Below are positions 25,987 to 34,575 of a DNA stretch of 39,402 nt, piece after piece. This DNA comes from CAZZNQ01 sp964655775 (GTDB lineage Bacteria; Planctomycetota; Brocadiia; SM23-32): NCBI GenBank assembly GCA_964655775.1, contig CAZZNQ010000031.1, positions 1 to 39,402 of the forward strand, written 5' to 3'. Each line of letters begins with the position of its first letter. The first letter of the stretch is position 1. The translations under genes were made by a program, and so were the position numbers. A model generated the notes under the pieces. It ran no database searches. It had not been told where the DNA came from and saw nothing but the letters and a program-made list of their open reading frames with translations.

Positions 25987-26688
25987 ATGGCGGGAACACC
26001 ACTAGGGCTCGACCAGACGGACCTGTCCGTAGAAGAAGTCACGAAGAGGTATGACTCCGGAGACACCACGCTTGAGGTGTTGCAGGGCGTGTCCTTACGC
26101 CTTGAGCCGGGCGAGACCCTCGCCGTGCTGGGCGCTTCCGGAAGCGGCAAGAGCACGCTCCTGAACATCATCGGCAGCCTCGACAAGCCCACCAGCGGAC
26201 GCGTCATGCTGCAAGGCAAGGAGGTCAGCTCGCTCCGGGGTGCGGCACTTGCCGAGTTCCGGAGCACCATGATCGGGTTCGTCTTCCAGGACCATCATCT
26301 CCTGCCGCAGTGCACGGCACTGGAGAACGTCCTGGTGCCGACGCTGGCGGTGGGGCGCGAGGCGGGCGATTCCGACAGGGCTCGTAGCCTGCTGGAACGC
26401 GTCGGCCTGGGAGAGAGGACGGGCCATCTGCCGGGTCGTCTGTCCGGCGGCGAGAGACAACGCGTGGCCATCGCCCGCGCCATGATCAACAGTCCGTCGC
26501 TCATGCTGTGTGACGAGCCGACCGGCAACCTTGACCGCGATACGGGCCAGACTGTCGCTGACCTGTTCATCGAACTCGCCCGCGAACACGAGATGATGCT
26601 CCTGACCATGACACACGACACCGATTTGGCCGACAGATTCGGCCGTCGGTGCCGCCTTGAGGGTGGAAGATTGAGCGAGGTCGACTAA
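25987..26688 (+). CDS. ABC transporter ATPase, LolD/MacB type
   Basis: 233 residues. Walker A is GASGSGKST (about 44-52), the signature is LSGGERQRVAIARAM, Walker B is LMLCDEPTGNLD and the H-loop is TMTHD. The sequence is typical of the LolD/MacB/FtsE class, which energise FtsX-type permeases that extract or push lipids, lipoproteins or antibiotics from the outer face of the inner membrane. The partner permease follows two bases downstream. Upstream lie three isoprenoid genes, so the cargo may be a terpenoid lipid; that is inference. Confidence 0.93.
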   Translation: MAGTPLGLDQTDLSVEEVTKRYDSGDTTLEVLQGVSLRLEPGETLAVLGASGSGKSTLLNIIGSLDKPTSGRVMLQGKEVSSLRGAALAEFRSTMIGFVFQDHHLLPQCTALENVLVPTLAVGREAGDSDRARSLLERVGLGERTGHLPGRLSGGERQRVAIARAMINSPSLMLCDEPTGNLDRDTGQTVADLFIELAREHEMMLLTMTHDTDLADRFGRRCRLEGGRLSEVD

Positions 26689-26690
26689 AA

Positions 26691-29600
26691 GTGCCTGCAG
26701 ACCGAACCGGCATGTCCGCCTGGCAGTTGGCGCTCCGCAGCCTCGCCTATTACGCGTGGGCCAATCTGGCCGTGACTGCTGGGGCTGCGATCGCCGTAGC
26801 CGTTCTCGCCGGATCGCTGCTGGTAGGCGATTCCGTGCGAGGAAGTCTGCGCGACATCGCCGTCGGCAAGCTGGGTCCCGTGTGGTATGCGGTCTTCGCC
26901 GAGGGTACCGTCACGGAAGAGCTCAGCTCGCGGATCGGAGAGCAGTCCTGGTTCAAAGGCCATTTCCGCAGCGCGATGCCTCTGCTTCAAGCCAGCGGAA
27001 GCGTCCATCCGGCCGGATCGTCCGTGACAATCCCGGGGACGAACGTGATCGGCGTAGACGCCGGATTCTGGCGCACGTTGGGAGCCGGCGAACAGCCCGC
27101 GGGTAGGGAAGTGGCGCTGAACTCGCAACTTGCCGGCGAGCTGGGCGTTGCAGCCGGCGACGATGTGCTGGTCTACGTGGGCAGGCAGGGCGTGGCACCG
27201 GCCTTCTCCCTGTTCGGCAGACGCGACCGTGAGGACACCGTATCCGGCATGCGCCTGAGGGTGAAGTCCGTCCTAGAGGGCGGGGCGGGCGATTTCGACC
27301 TGAGGGCCACGCAGCAGACCCCGCGCAACGCTTTCCTGCCCGTTGCGCTGCTGCAGGACGAGCTGGGCGTCTCCGGCCGTGTTAACACCATTGCGGTCTC
27401 CTCAGGGCCGCAAGAGACGGCCTCGCCTGCGCGCGAACGCGAGCTGGCGGCCGAACTGGCGGAGAAGTTGCAGGATGTCGTCACATTGGATGATTACGGC
27501 CTGCGGCTTACTCCCTACACCGACCACAACTACCTCAGTCTCCAGAGCCGGAGCTTCGTGCTGAGCGGAGCCACCGCAAGCGCCTTGCGCGAGACGCTGG
27601 ATGCCGGCTCTGCGCGAATGGGGATGACATCGGTGTACCTTGCCAACTCAATCGGGCTCGTGGCGGATGCGGAAGGCAAGACGGTCCCGTATTCCGTGGT
27701 GCTGGGCGTAGAGGACCTTGCAGCAGCCCCGTTGGGACCAGTGTCGATGCGCTCAGGCACGGACAAGCTCAACGCTGGCGAGATCATTCTGAACGCCTGG
27801 ACCGCCGATGATCTGGACGCTTCGGTCGGTAACGAAGTCCTGTTACGCTACTACGTTGCCGATGACGAGGGGAACACCCGCGAGACTGAGCGGAGCTTCC
27901 GCCTGGTCGGGATCGCTCCCACGGACGGCCCTCTGGTGGCACCCGGTATCGTGCCGGAGTTCGAGGGCATAACGAACGCGCAGACAATTGGCGACTGGGA
28001 CCCGCCGTTTCCCCTGGATACGACGCGCATCCGTCCGAAGGACGAAGCATACTGGGACGAGTGGCGCGCCGCGCCTAAAGCATTCCTAAGCCTCGATGAT
28101 GTTCGAGAGATGTGGCAGGAGGGTTTCTCCGGCGAGGCAGCCGTGGACTGGCGGACGTCGATCCTGATCGCGCCCGCAGGCAGTATGACCCTCGGTGATC
28201 TTCAAGCCCAGTTGAGGGAGGATTTGCCGCGCGCCTTGGCCGAACGCGGCGCGGGATACCGTGTGCAGGCCGTGCGTGCGGATGCCCTGAAGGCCGCCCA
28301 TGGTTCCACCGACTTCGGGATGCTATTCGTCTCGATGAGTTTCTTTCTTGTCGCGGCGTCCGCCGCCCTGGTCGGGCTTCTGTTCCGCCTGAACGTGGAG
28401 CGCCGTGCCTCGCAGTACGGCCTCATGACCGCCGTCGGCATTGAGCCGCCCCGGGCACTCGGCATACTACGGAGAGAGGGCCTCCTGCTGGCCGTGGCCG
28501 GGACCTGCCTGGGCGTGGTCGGCGGAGTCGTCTATGCATGGGCGCTAATCCGTGCATTGAGCGGTTGGTGGGGCGGGGCCGTAGCGGAAATCAACCTATC
28601 TCTCCACGTGGGCGCCTTCAGCCTTGCGATCGGCATGGTTCTGGGCTTTGGGGTCTCCATCAGTGCCATTTCCTGGGCCGGCCGCATTCTGAAAAAAGCG
28701 CGACCGTTGGATCTGCTCGCCGGATGGCGGTTCATCGAGACTATCACCATGCATGGCAGAGGTCGGGCCTTTATGTTGTCGGGACTTGCCCTGATTCTAG
28801 CGGGAATCATCCTTCTGGGGACGGCCCTCGCAACGGAGGCCGTCCCGGAGACGGGAGCCTTCTTCGGCGGCGGCGGTGCGCTGTTGCTGGGCAGCCTTGC
28901 GCTGACCGGTGCGGCCCTTGGTCCGAAGCGAGAGCACCCGGCGGGGGAACTGTCGGCGTGGAACCTAGCCTGGAGGTCGGCTTCTCGTAACCGGGCGCGA
29001 AGCCTGCTCACCGTCGGTCTGCTCGCATGCGCAAGCTTCGTGATCGTGACGGTTGCCGCCAACCGCCGCGACCTCTCTCGGCTGGACACCAGCGACCCGT
29101 CATCTGGGGGAGGGGGATTCGAGCTGCGGGCTATGGCCGACATCCCTATCTACGCCGATCTCAACTCCGCAGACGGCCTAGATCTCATGGGATTCGACGA
29201 CGATGCCGCGGCGATAGTGACTGCGGCTGAAGTCGTGTCAATGCGCATGAGCAGTGGGGACGATGCCAGTTGCCTGAATATGCAACGCCCGGAGTCACCT
29301 CGCGTGATCGGCGTGCCGCAGCGGCTGATCGAGCGCAATGCCTTCACTTTCACCAAAGTGCGCGAGGCAAAGGGCGCCGGAGACAGCCCTTGGGAACTGC
29401 TGAACCGCGATCTGCCAGAGGGGAAAGACGGCACACCGGTGATCCCCGCCATCGCCGACGCGGCGAGTGCCCAATGGATACTAAAGAAAGGGCTCGGAGA
29501 TCGGATTTCCGTTCCCGGGAAAGGCGGCAACCAGTTGCAGCTTCAGTTGGTCGGCCTGCTCGCTCCCAGCATATTCGCCAGCGAGCTGCTGATCTCGGAT

Positions 29601-30155
29601 GCTGATTACAGGACCTACTTTGGGAGCGACGGGGGGTACCGTTACTTCCTCGTCGATACGCCCGATGGCGCGACCCAGGGGGTCCGGGAAGCGCTCAGCG
29701 CCAACCTCGGCGAGCTTGGCCTCAGTGTGGAGCGCACCTCGAATGTTCTGGCATCCTTTGCACGCGTGCAGAACACGTACCTGGCCGCGTTCAGCACACT
29801 TGGCGGGCTCGGCCTGCTGCTGGGTACGTTCGGGGTCGTCACAGTGCTCCTGCGTAACGTGGTGGAGCGGCGACACGAACTGGCTATGCTTCTGGCGTTG
29901 GGCTTGCGACGCAGAACCGTGGCCGGTATCCTGGTATTGGAGAATGGTTTACTACTGATACTGGGGGTCGCCATCGGAACCGTCGCGGCCCTTGTCGCTG
30001 TGGCACCCCATCTGATCAGCACTCTCGCCGACGTGGACTGGCTGCAGTTGGCTTTCACGCTTGTCGGCTGCCTGGTGGTCGGCTTGGGAGCCTGCTTGCT
30101 GGCCGCAGCGCTGTCGGTGAGAGGCGAGCTGATCTCCGCCCTGCGTTCGGAGTAA
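26691..30155 (+). CDS. Large FtsX-type ABC permease (two FtsX domains)
   Basis: 1154 residues, built like two LolC/MacB-type halves in one chain. TM1 lies at about 20-45 (WANLAVTAGAAIAVAVLAGSLL) and is followed by a large extracytoplasmic region of about 490 residues. A first FtsX domain follows (FGMLFVSMSFFLVAASAALVG, then ERRASQYGLMTAVGIEPPRALGILRREGLLL), with further helices around 690-745. A second extracytoplasmic region and the C-terminal FtsX domain come next (VERRHELAMLLALGLRRRTVAGILVLENGLLL). It should pair with the ATPase encoded just before. GTG at 26691 is used; ATG at 26712 is possible. Such fused permeases occur in several phyla, so size alone is not exceptional. Confidence 0.9.
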   Translation: MPADRTGMSAWQLALRSLAYYAWANLAVTAGAAIAVAVLAGSLLVGDSVRGSLRDIAVGKLGPVWYAVFAEGTVTEELSSRIGEQSWFKGHFRSAMPLLQASGSVHPAGSSVTIPGTNVIGVDAGFWRTLGAGEQPAGREVALNSQLAGELGVAAGDDVLVYVGRQGVAPAFSLFGRRDREDTVSGMRLRVKSVLEGGAGDFDLRATQQTPRNAFLPVALLQDELGVSGRVNTIAVSSGPQETASPARERELAAELAEKLQDVVTLDDYGLRLTPYTDHNYLSLQSRSFVLSGATASALRETLDAGSARMGMTSVYLANSIGLVADAEGKTVPYSVVLGVEDLAAAPLGPVSMRSGTDKLNAGEIILNAWTADDLDASVGNEVLLRYYVADDEGNTRETERSFRLVGIAPTDGPLVAPGIVPEFEGITNAQTIGDWDPPFPLDTTRIRPKDEAYWDEWRAAPKAFLSLDDVREMWQEGFSGEAAVDWRTSILIAPAGSMTLGDLQAQLREDLPRALAERGAGYRVQAVRADALKAAHGSTDFGMLFVSMSFFLVAASAALVGLLFRLNVERRASQYGLMTAVGIEPPRALGILRREGLLLAVAGTCLGVVGGVVYAWALIRALSGWWGGAVAEINLSLHVGAFSLAIGMVLGFGVSISAISWAGRILKKARPLDLLAGWRFIETITMHGRGRAFMLSGLALILAGIILLGTALATEAVPETGAFFGGGGALLLGSLALTGAALGPKREHPAGELSAWNLAWRSASRNRARSLLTVGLLACASFVIVTVAANRRDLSRLDTSDPSSGGGGFELRAMADIPIYADLNSADGLDLMGFDDDAAAIVTAAEVVSMRMSSGDDASCLNMQRPESPRVIGVPQRLIERNAFTFTKVREAKGAGDSPWELLNRDLPEGKDGTPVIPAIADAASAQWILKKGLGDRISVPGKGGNQLQLQLVGLLAPSIFASELLISDADYRTYFGSDGGYRYFLVDTPDGATQGVREALSANLGELGLSVERTSNVLASFARVQNTYLAAFSTLGGLGLLLGTFGVVTVLLRNVVERRHELAMLLALGLRRRTVAGILVLENGLLLILGVAIGTVAALVAVAPHLISTLADVDWLQLAFTLVGCLVVGLGACLLAAALSVRGELISALRSE

Positions 30156-30168
30156 ACGTACCTTGGAG

Positions 30169-31380
30169 ATGCATTCAAAAGACAAGACGCCCACCGTGCA
30201 GGCGTTGACCGGCGTCGCCTTCATACTGGCCCTCACGTCGCTCCTGTGGGGTTGCCCGCGTCGGGTTGAACCAGAGGGCAGTCCACCGGCAACCCGTGCG
30301 TCGCGCAACTGGGCTTCCGAGCCCGGCTGGCCCACGTTTCGCCGGAATCCCGAGCAGACGGGTGTTGCTGCCGGCGATTTGCCCGAGGTGCTGAAGCAGT
30401 TGTGGTCCTACGACGCGGGAGATGCGATCAGTTCCACGGCCGCCGTCGTGGACGAGCTCATATACGTCGGTACCGACGCTTCAGAACTTCTGGCCATTGA
30501 CCTGGAAGATGGTTCCCTGCGGTGGAGGTTCCCAACCGCGGGCGCAGTTCAAGCCGCACCGGCGGTCAGCAATGGGCTTGTGTTCGTTGGGGACCAGGGC
30601 GGCGTGTTCCACGCAATAGACCAAGGCGGAAGCGAGGTCTGGAACTATGAGACCGACGGGGAGATCATCTCTTCCGCCAACTTCTCCGGGGACCGTGTCC
30701 TGGTCGGCTCCTACGACTACTTCCTCTACTGCTTCGATCAGGCGACGGGCAGGATGCTCTGGCGGTTCGAGACGGATGCCCAGGTGCACTGCAGCCCCTG
30801 CACGGCGGACGGGCGCGCGGCCATCGCTGGGTGCGACGGCCTGCTGCGCGTGATCGAGATCGCCAGTGGCAATCAGGTCGGCCAGTTTGAAGTCGGCGGC
30901 AACCTGTCCGCAAGCCCCGCCTACCGCGACGGGCAATACTACCTTGGCACGTTCCACGGCGATATGCTCTGCGTGGACGCAGCCGGCATGGAACCCGTCT
31001 GGCAATCCCAGGCCGACGGCGATCCCATGTTCTACGCGTCGGCTGCCGTCACCGATGAGGTAGTCGTGTTCGCCGGGCGCGACAATGTCGTGCGCGCATT
31101 GAACGTCGCAGACGGGGCGCCTCTCTGGACTTTCAGTACCCGCGGCGACGTCGACTCGTCTCCGGTGGTTGCAGGGGACCGGATCTTCTTCGGAAGCAAG
31201 GACGGAAATGTCTACGGCGTCGACATCGCGGACGGATCCAGGAGGTGGTTTTTCGAGACCGGAGCCCCGATCAGCAGCTCCCCCACAGTGGGCCAGGGGC
31301 GACTCGTCATCGGCACTGAGGACGGCGTCCTGTACTGCTTCGGTGCCGGGCAAGGCGGCGTGCGAGGTGGAAGCGAATGA
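30169..31380 (+). CDS. PQQ-like beta-propeller lipoprotein
   Basis: About 403 residues. The signal peptide ends in the lipobox LLWGC (about residue 28-29), so the protein is probably lipid-anchored outside the cytoplasm. The mature region starts with WPTFRRNPEQTGV and contains at least six PQQ-like blades of the form LLAIDLEDGSLRWRF, FLYCFDQATGRMLWRF, VRALNVADGAPLWTF and VYGVDIADGSRRWFF. It resembles BamB and related scaffolds more than a quinoprotein enzyme; no catalytic site is claimed. ATG at 30169 begins the basic N-region; a TTG at 30163 is less likely. It lies 13 bases after the permease gene and overlaps the next gene by four. Confidence 0.87.
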   Translation: MHSKDKTPTVQALTGVAFILALTSLLWGCPRRVEPEGSPPATRASRNWASEPGWPTFRRNPEQTGVAAGDLPEVLKQLWSYDAGDAISSTAAVVDELIYVGTDASELLAIDLEDGSLRWRFPTAGAVQAAPAVSNGLVFVGDQGGVFHAIDQGGSEVWNYETDGEIISSANFSGDRVLVGSYDYFLYCFDQATGRMLWRFETDAQVHCSPCTADGRAAIAGCDGLLRVIEIASGNQVGQFEVGGNLSASPAYRDGQYYLGTFHGDMLCVDAAGMEPVWQSQADGDPMFYASAAVTDEVVVFAGRDNVVRALNVADGAPLWTFSTRGDVDSSPVVAGDRIFFGSKDGNVYGVDIADGSRRWFFETGAPISSSPTVGQGRLVIGTEDGVLYCFGAGQGGVRGGSE

Positions 31381-32771
31381 AGAGCATCCTTCTACGCGTC
31401 GCCGCCCCCGTACTCGCCGTACTGGTCGGCGGCTGTGCAGTGGGCGTGTGGTTGGTCGGGACTCGTCCCGAGCCGGTGCCCCTCCGCGTTCCCGGGGAGC
31501 AAGTGCGACAAAGCGCGGACGCGCAGGACAGCGTTCCCCGCAATGAGGGAACTCTCATACCGGGGGACGGCGAGCCGTCGACACTTGAGGGATCCTGGCC
31601 ACAGTTCCGGGGCACTGACCGGACCAACGTCGTGCATGCCGCGTCCGGGTTGGCACGGTCGTGGCCGGAGGAGGGGCTTCGTGTCCTCTGGGAGTTGGAA
31701 GCAGGCGAAGGGCATTCCGGCGCGGCAATCCGCAACGGCCGCGTCTACATGATGGACTACGACCGCGAGAAGCAGGAGGACGTTGTCGTCTGCCTGTCCC
31801 TCGACGACGGTCGCGAGATTTGGCGCTACACCTACTACGTGAAGGTGAAACGCAATCACGGCATGTCCCGGACGGTGCCGGCGGTGACGGACGACTACGT
31901 TGTGACGCTTGGCCCCATGTGCCACGTCGTCTGCCTGGATGCGCGCGACGGCCATCTCGTGTGGAAGAAGGACCTGGTTGCCGAGAACGGCACCGAGGTG
32001 CCGCCATGGTACGCCGGGCAGTGCCCGTTGATCGACGGGGACACGGTTGTGCTTGCGCCGGGCGGGAACCCCTTGATGATGGCCGTGGACCTGGCCACTG
32101 GAGAACCGCGCTGGCAGACGGAGAATCCGGGCGGGTGGGGGATGACGCATTCCTCCATCGTGCCTTTCCCACACGATACGTTGCGGCAGTTTCTCTATTG
32201 CGCGACCGCCGGCGTGGTCGGCGTCTCGGCCGCGGACGGCGGTCTGCTCTGGCGGACGACCGAGTGGAAGATCACGCTGGCCAACGTGCCGTCTCCAGTG
32301 CCGATCGACGCGGAAAGCGTCCTCTTCTCCGGAGGGTACAACAGCGGAGCCGTGATGATGCGGGTGCGGGAAGACGGTCCGCCCGAGGCCATGTGGCGCA
32401 CGGACCCAAAGACGTTCGGGTCTGACCAGCAGACTCCCATCCTTTACGATGGCCACATCTACGGCGTCATTCCCAGCGGGGAGATGGCCTGCATGGACAG
32501 CGACGGGCAGGTGCTGTGGACGAGCGGCCGGGCCAATCGGTTTGGGCTGGGGCCCTACCTGATCGCGGACGGGATGATCTTTGCCCTCCACGACCAGGAG
32601 GGCACCCTCCACCTGATAGATGCGGTCCCGACAGGTTACAATGAACTGAGCGTCACCAAGGTTCTGGACGGTCACGATGCCTGGGCGCCGATGGCAATGG
32701 CGGCCGGCCGACTGATCCTGCGCGACGTTACCCATGTGGTATGCCTGGAAGTGCCGGAGGCAGGAAAATGA
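31377..32771 (+). CDS. Membrane-anchored or lipidated PQQ-like beta-propeller protein
   Basis: 464 residues. The N-terminus (ILLRVAAPVLAVLVGGCAVGVWLVG) is either a lipoprotein signal with GGC as lipobox or an uncleaved anchor. After a Pro/Gly-rich linker, the propeller begins GSWPQFRGTDRTNVVHA. Blades include VVCLSLDDGREIWRYTYYVKV, HVVCLDARDGHLVWKKDLV and MMAVDLATGEPRWQTE. This is the subtype common in Planctomycetota and Verrucomicrobiota annotated as PQQ-binding-like. It shares the operon with three other PQQ-like propellers, so these may assemble around one partner. The start overlaps the preceding stop (ATGA), and its stop overlaps the next ATG in the same way. Confidence 0.86.
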   Translation: MKSILLRVAAPVLAVLVGGCAVGVWLVGTRPEPVPLRVPGEQVRQSADAQDSVPRNEGTLIPGDGEPSTLEGSWPQFRGTDRTNVVHAASGLARSWPEEGLRVLWELEAGEGHSGAAIRNGRVYMMDYDREKQEDVVVCLSLDDGREIWRYTYYVKVKRNHGMSRTVPAVTDDYVVTLGPMCHVVCLDARDGHLVWKKDLVAENGTEVPPWYAGQCPLIDGDTVVLAPGGNPLMMAVDLATGEPRWQTENPGGWGMTHSSIVPFPHDTLRQFLYCATAGVVGVSAADGGLLWRTTEWKITLANVPSPVPIDAESVLFSGGYNSGAVMMRVREDGPPEAMWRTDPKTFGSDQQTPILYDGHIYGVIPSGEMACMDSDGQVLWTSGRANRFGLGPYLIADGMIFALHDQEGTLHLIDAVPTGYNELSVTKVLDGHDAWAPMAMAAGRLILRDVTHVVCLEVPEAGK

Positions 32772-33742
32772 GGACAGCGCGTGCAGCTCTGGTTATCCTT
32801 CTAAGCAGTTTTCTAGTAATGGGTTGCGGCGATGAGCCAATGGCCCCCGTGCCTGAGGAAGCAAAGCCACTGTATCTGCCTTTGGAGTTAAGAATCGTCG
32901 CATCGTGGCCCAGCGAGGTGGCCGGCCTAAGTTCCATCGCCGTAAACGCCGATGGCCGGATATACCTTGGCGGAGAGCAGGGCGTGCACATCGTCGACCG
33001 GGATGGCACCGACCTGGCCATGCTGGAAGTCGCCGGTCCCGTAACGTGCCTCCAAGTTGACGCCGATGGGCTTCTCTACGTGGGATCAAGGGCTCGGGTG
33101 AGAGTGTTCGACGCGCAAGGCGGCCTGCTGCGGGAATGGGGCAGGCGGGGAGACGCACCGGGGGAACTGTCGTACGTGACGTCCATCGCTGCGGCGGGAC
33201 CGAATGTCTTCGTTGCTGACTCGGGCAATCGGATAGTACATCGTTTCGACACCACGGGCGACTACATTGGGGCGATTGGTGGACCGGACGCCGAGCGGGG
33301 AACGCCCGGCTTCCTCTGTCCGGGCCCCCATCTCGACGTGGCGATTGACGCTGAGGGTAACCTTGTCGCGAGCAACCCCGGGTTGTTGAGGGTGGAAGTG
33401 CACAGCTTGCGCGGTGAGATGATCGACCGATGGGGCGATCCCGGCATGAGGCCGGAGTTCTTCTGCGGCTGCTGCAACCCCACGGATCTCGCGCTCACGG
33501 CGGACGGGCAAGTTGTGACGTCGGAGAAGGGCAAGCCGCGCGTCAAGCTGCACACACCGGACGGCCGTGTGCTGGCGCATTTGGGTGGCGATACGTTCTC
33601 ACCGAACGCCGACGGCATAGACGTGGCGGTAGGGCCGGACGGCCTCATCTACACGGCGGACCCCGGCGACGGCATGATCAGAATTCTCGAAGCCATCGAG
33701 CAGACACCAGGCCAAAATGGAACGGAAGATGAAAGCGGATGA
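32768..33742 (+). CDS. NHL-repeat beta-propeller lipoprotein with Cys cluster
   Basis: 324 residues. The signal peptide ends in LVMGC (about residue 20), a lipobox. NHL-type repeats follow: LSSIAVNADGRIYLGGEQGVHIVD, RVRVFDAQGGLLREWGRRGDAPGE, NVFVADSGNRIVHRFDTTGDY, and KGKPRVKLHTPDGRVLAHLG. One blade carries FFCGCCNPTDLALTADG with C233, C235 and C236, and another has FLCPGPHLDVAID; such clustered cysteines are unusual for NHL proteins and might bind a metal or cluster, which is speculation. It overlaps the previous gene by four bases and the next by 26, so it is firmly inside the operon and upstream of the Fe-S genes. Confidence 0.86.
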   Translation: MRTARAALVILLSSFLVMGCGDEPMAPVPEEAKPLYLPLELRIVASWPSEVAGLSSIAVNADGRIYLGGEQGVHIVDRDGTDLAMLEVAGPVTCLQVDADGLLYVGSRARVRVFDAQGGLLREWGRRGDAPGELSYVTSIAAAGPNVFVADSGNRIVHRFDTTGDYIGAIGGPDAERGTPGFLCPGPHLDVAIDAEGNLVASNPGLLRVEVHSLRGEMIDRWGDPGMRPEFFCGCCNPTDLALTADGQVVTSEKGKPRVKLHTPDGRVLAHLGGDTFSPNADGIDVAVGPDGLIYTADPGDGMIRILEAIEQTPGQNGTEDESG

Positions 33743-33977
33743 CGACAGGATCACGCGTCGCGAAGCTCTTCGGAGCGCGGTCCGCTGGGCGGCTCTGGGG
33801 GCCTTGGGCGCTTGTCTCGGCCACACTGCGTTGCGCGATCCGAGACTCTGTACCACACCTTGCAACGAGTGCACCTCGTTGAGCGACTGCGAACTGCCGA
33901 GGGGCGTGGCTTCGCGTAGGTTTGCGGAGGCGACCAGGCCAGCCGTCAGCGTCCAGGAGACAAAGAGTGAGCGATAG
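33717..33977 (+). CDS. Tiny Tat-type exported cysteine protein
   Basis: 86 residues. The N-terminus has TRREALRSAVRWAALGALGACLG, a twin-arginine-like signal. A short mature part holds CTTPCNECTSLSDC, four cysteines within 14 residues. No family is recognised. The same operon contains a second Tat-type protein immediately downstream, which suggests both are folded with cofactors in the cytoplasm and exported together; a single cluster or small metal site is conceivable. ATG codons at 33717 and 33729 are both possible. The frame overlaps the NHL gene by 26 bases and the next gene by 11. Position in an unbroken chain of overlapping genes supports it as a real gene despite its size. Confidence 0.68.
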   Translation: MERKMKADDDRITRREALRSAVRWAALGALGACLGHTALRDPRLCTTPCNECTSLSDCELPRGVASRRFAEATRPAVSVQETKSER

Positions 33978-34575
33978 GGAACTGCCGCGTTCGGAAATCA
34001 GCCGCCGCGAGTTTGTAACAAAGCTCGGGCGGGGGGTGTCCGCCTGCGCCGTCGGCGGCCTGGGTGGCGTCCTCCTGGCTCAGGCCAGTTCCGAACCGGA
34101 GGAATACGTCTGGCAGATCGACCCGTTCAAGTGCGTTCAGTGCGGCCAGTGTCAGACAATGTGCGTGCTGGACCAGTCGGCGGTGCGCTGCGTCCACGAC
34201 TTCCCGATGTGCGGGTATTGTCGGTTTTGCTTTGGTTTCTTCCGGGATGACGCCTTGAAGCTGGACGAAGCGGCGGAGAACCAGGCATGCCCGACCGCCG
34301 CGATCACGCGCACCTTTGTGGAACAGCCGTACTATCAATACACCATCGACAAGGACCTGTGCATCGGTTGCGCCAAGTGCGTGAAGGGCTGCAACCAGTT
34401 CGGCAATGGCTCGCTGTATCTGCAGGTTCAGCAAGACATCTGCGTTAACTGCTCGGAATGTCGGATCGCCGTGGCGTGTCCGTCCGACGCCTTTGTGCGT
34501 CTTCCAGCGGATCAGGCATACTTCGTCAAACACAAAGGACCGGACCAGCTTGCCGATGTTCGCAAGGAATACTGA
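33967..34575 (+). CDS. Tat-exported multi-[4Fe-4S] ferredoxin-like protein (NapG/HybA-like)
   Basis: About 202 residues. A textbook Tat motif, SRREFVTK (about residue 12), and a hydrophobic stretch ending LLAQASS direct export of the folded protein. Cluster ligands are CVQCGQCQTMC, CGYCRFC with a later ACP, CIGCAKCVKGC and CVNCSECRIAVACP, enough for about four [4Fe-4S] clusters. The layout is like NapG/HybA-type electron-transfer subunits, which receive electrons from a membrane partner. That partner is encoded next. GTG at 33967 is chosen since it begins right before the Tat region within the previous gene's end; the upstream frame is Arg-rich. The stop lies 20 bases inside the next gene. 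Confidence 0.86.
   Translation: MSDRELPRSEISRREFVTKLGRGVSACAVGGLGGVLLAQASSEPEEYVWQIDPFKCVQCGQCQTMCVLDQSAVRCVHDFPMCGYCRFCFGFFRDDALKLDEAAENQACPTAAITRTFVEQPYYQYTIDKDLCIGCAKCVKGCNQFGNGSLYLQVQQDICVNCSECRIAVACPSDAFVRLPADQAYFVKHKGPDQLADVRKEY

Noticed and set aside
30156..30168. Separate promoter for the redox half of the operon
   Set aside because: The gap is only 13 bases; an internal promoter inside the permease gene cannot be excluded but none stood out by eye.
31392..32735. 447-codon antisense open frame opposite a PQQ-like gene
   Set aside because: Same reasoning: composition is typical of a shadow frame and no motif is present.
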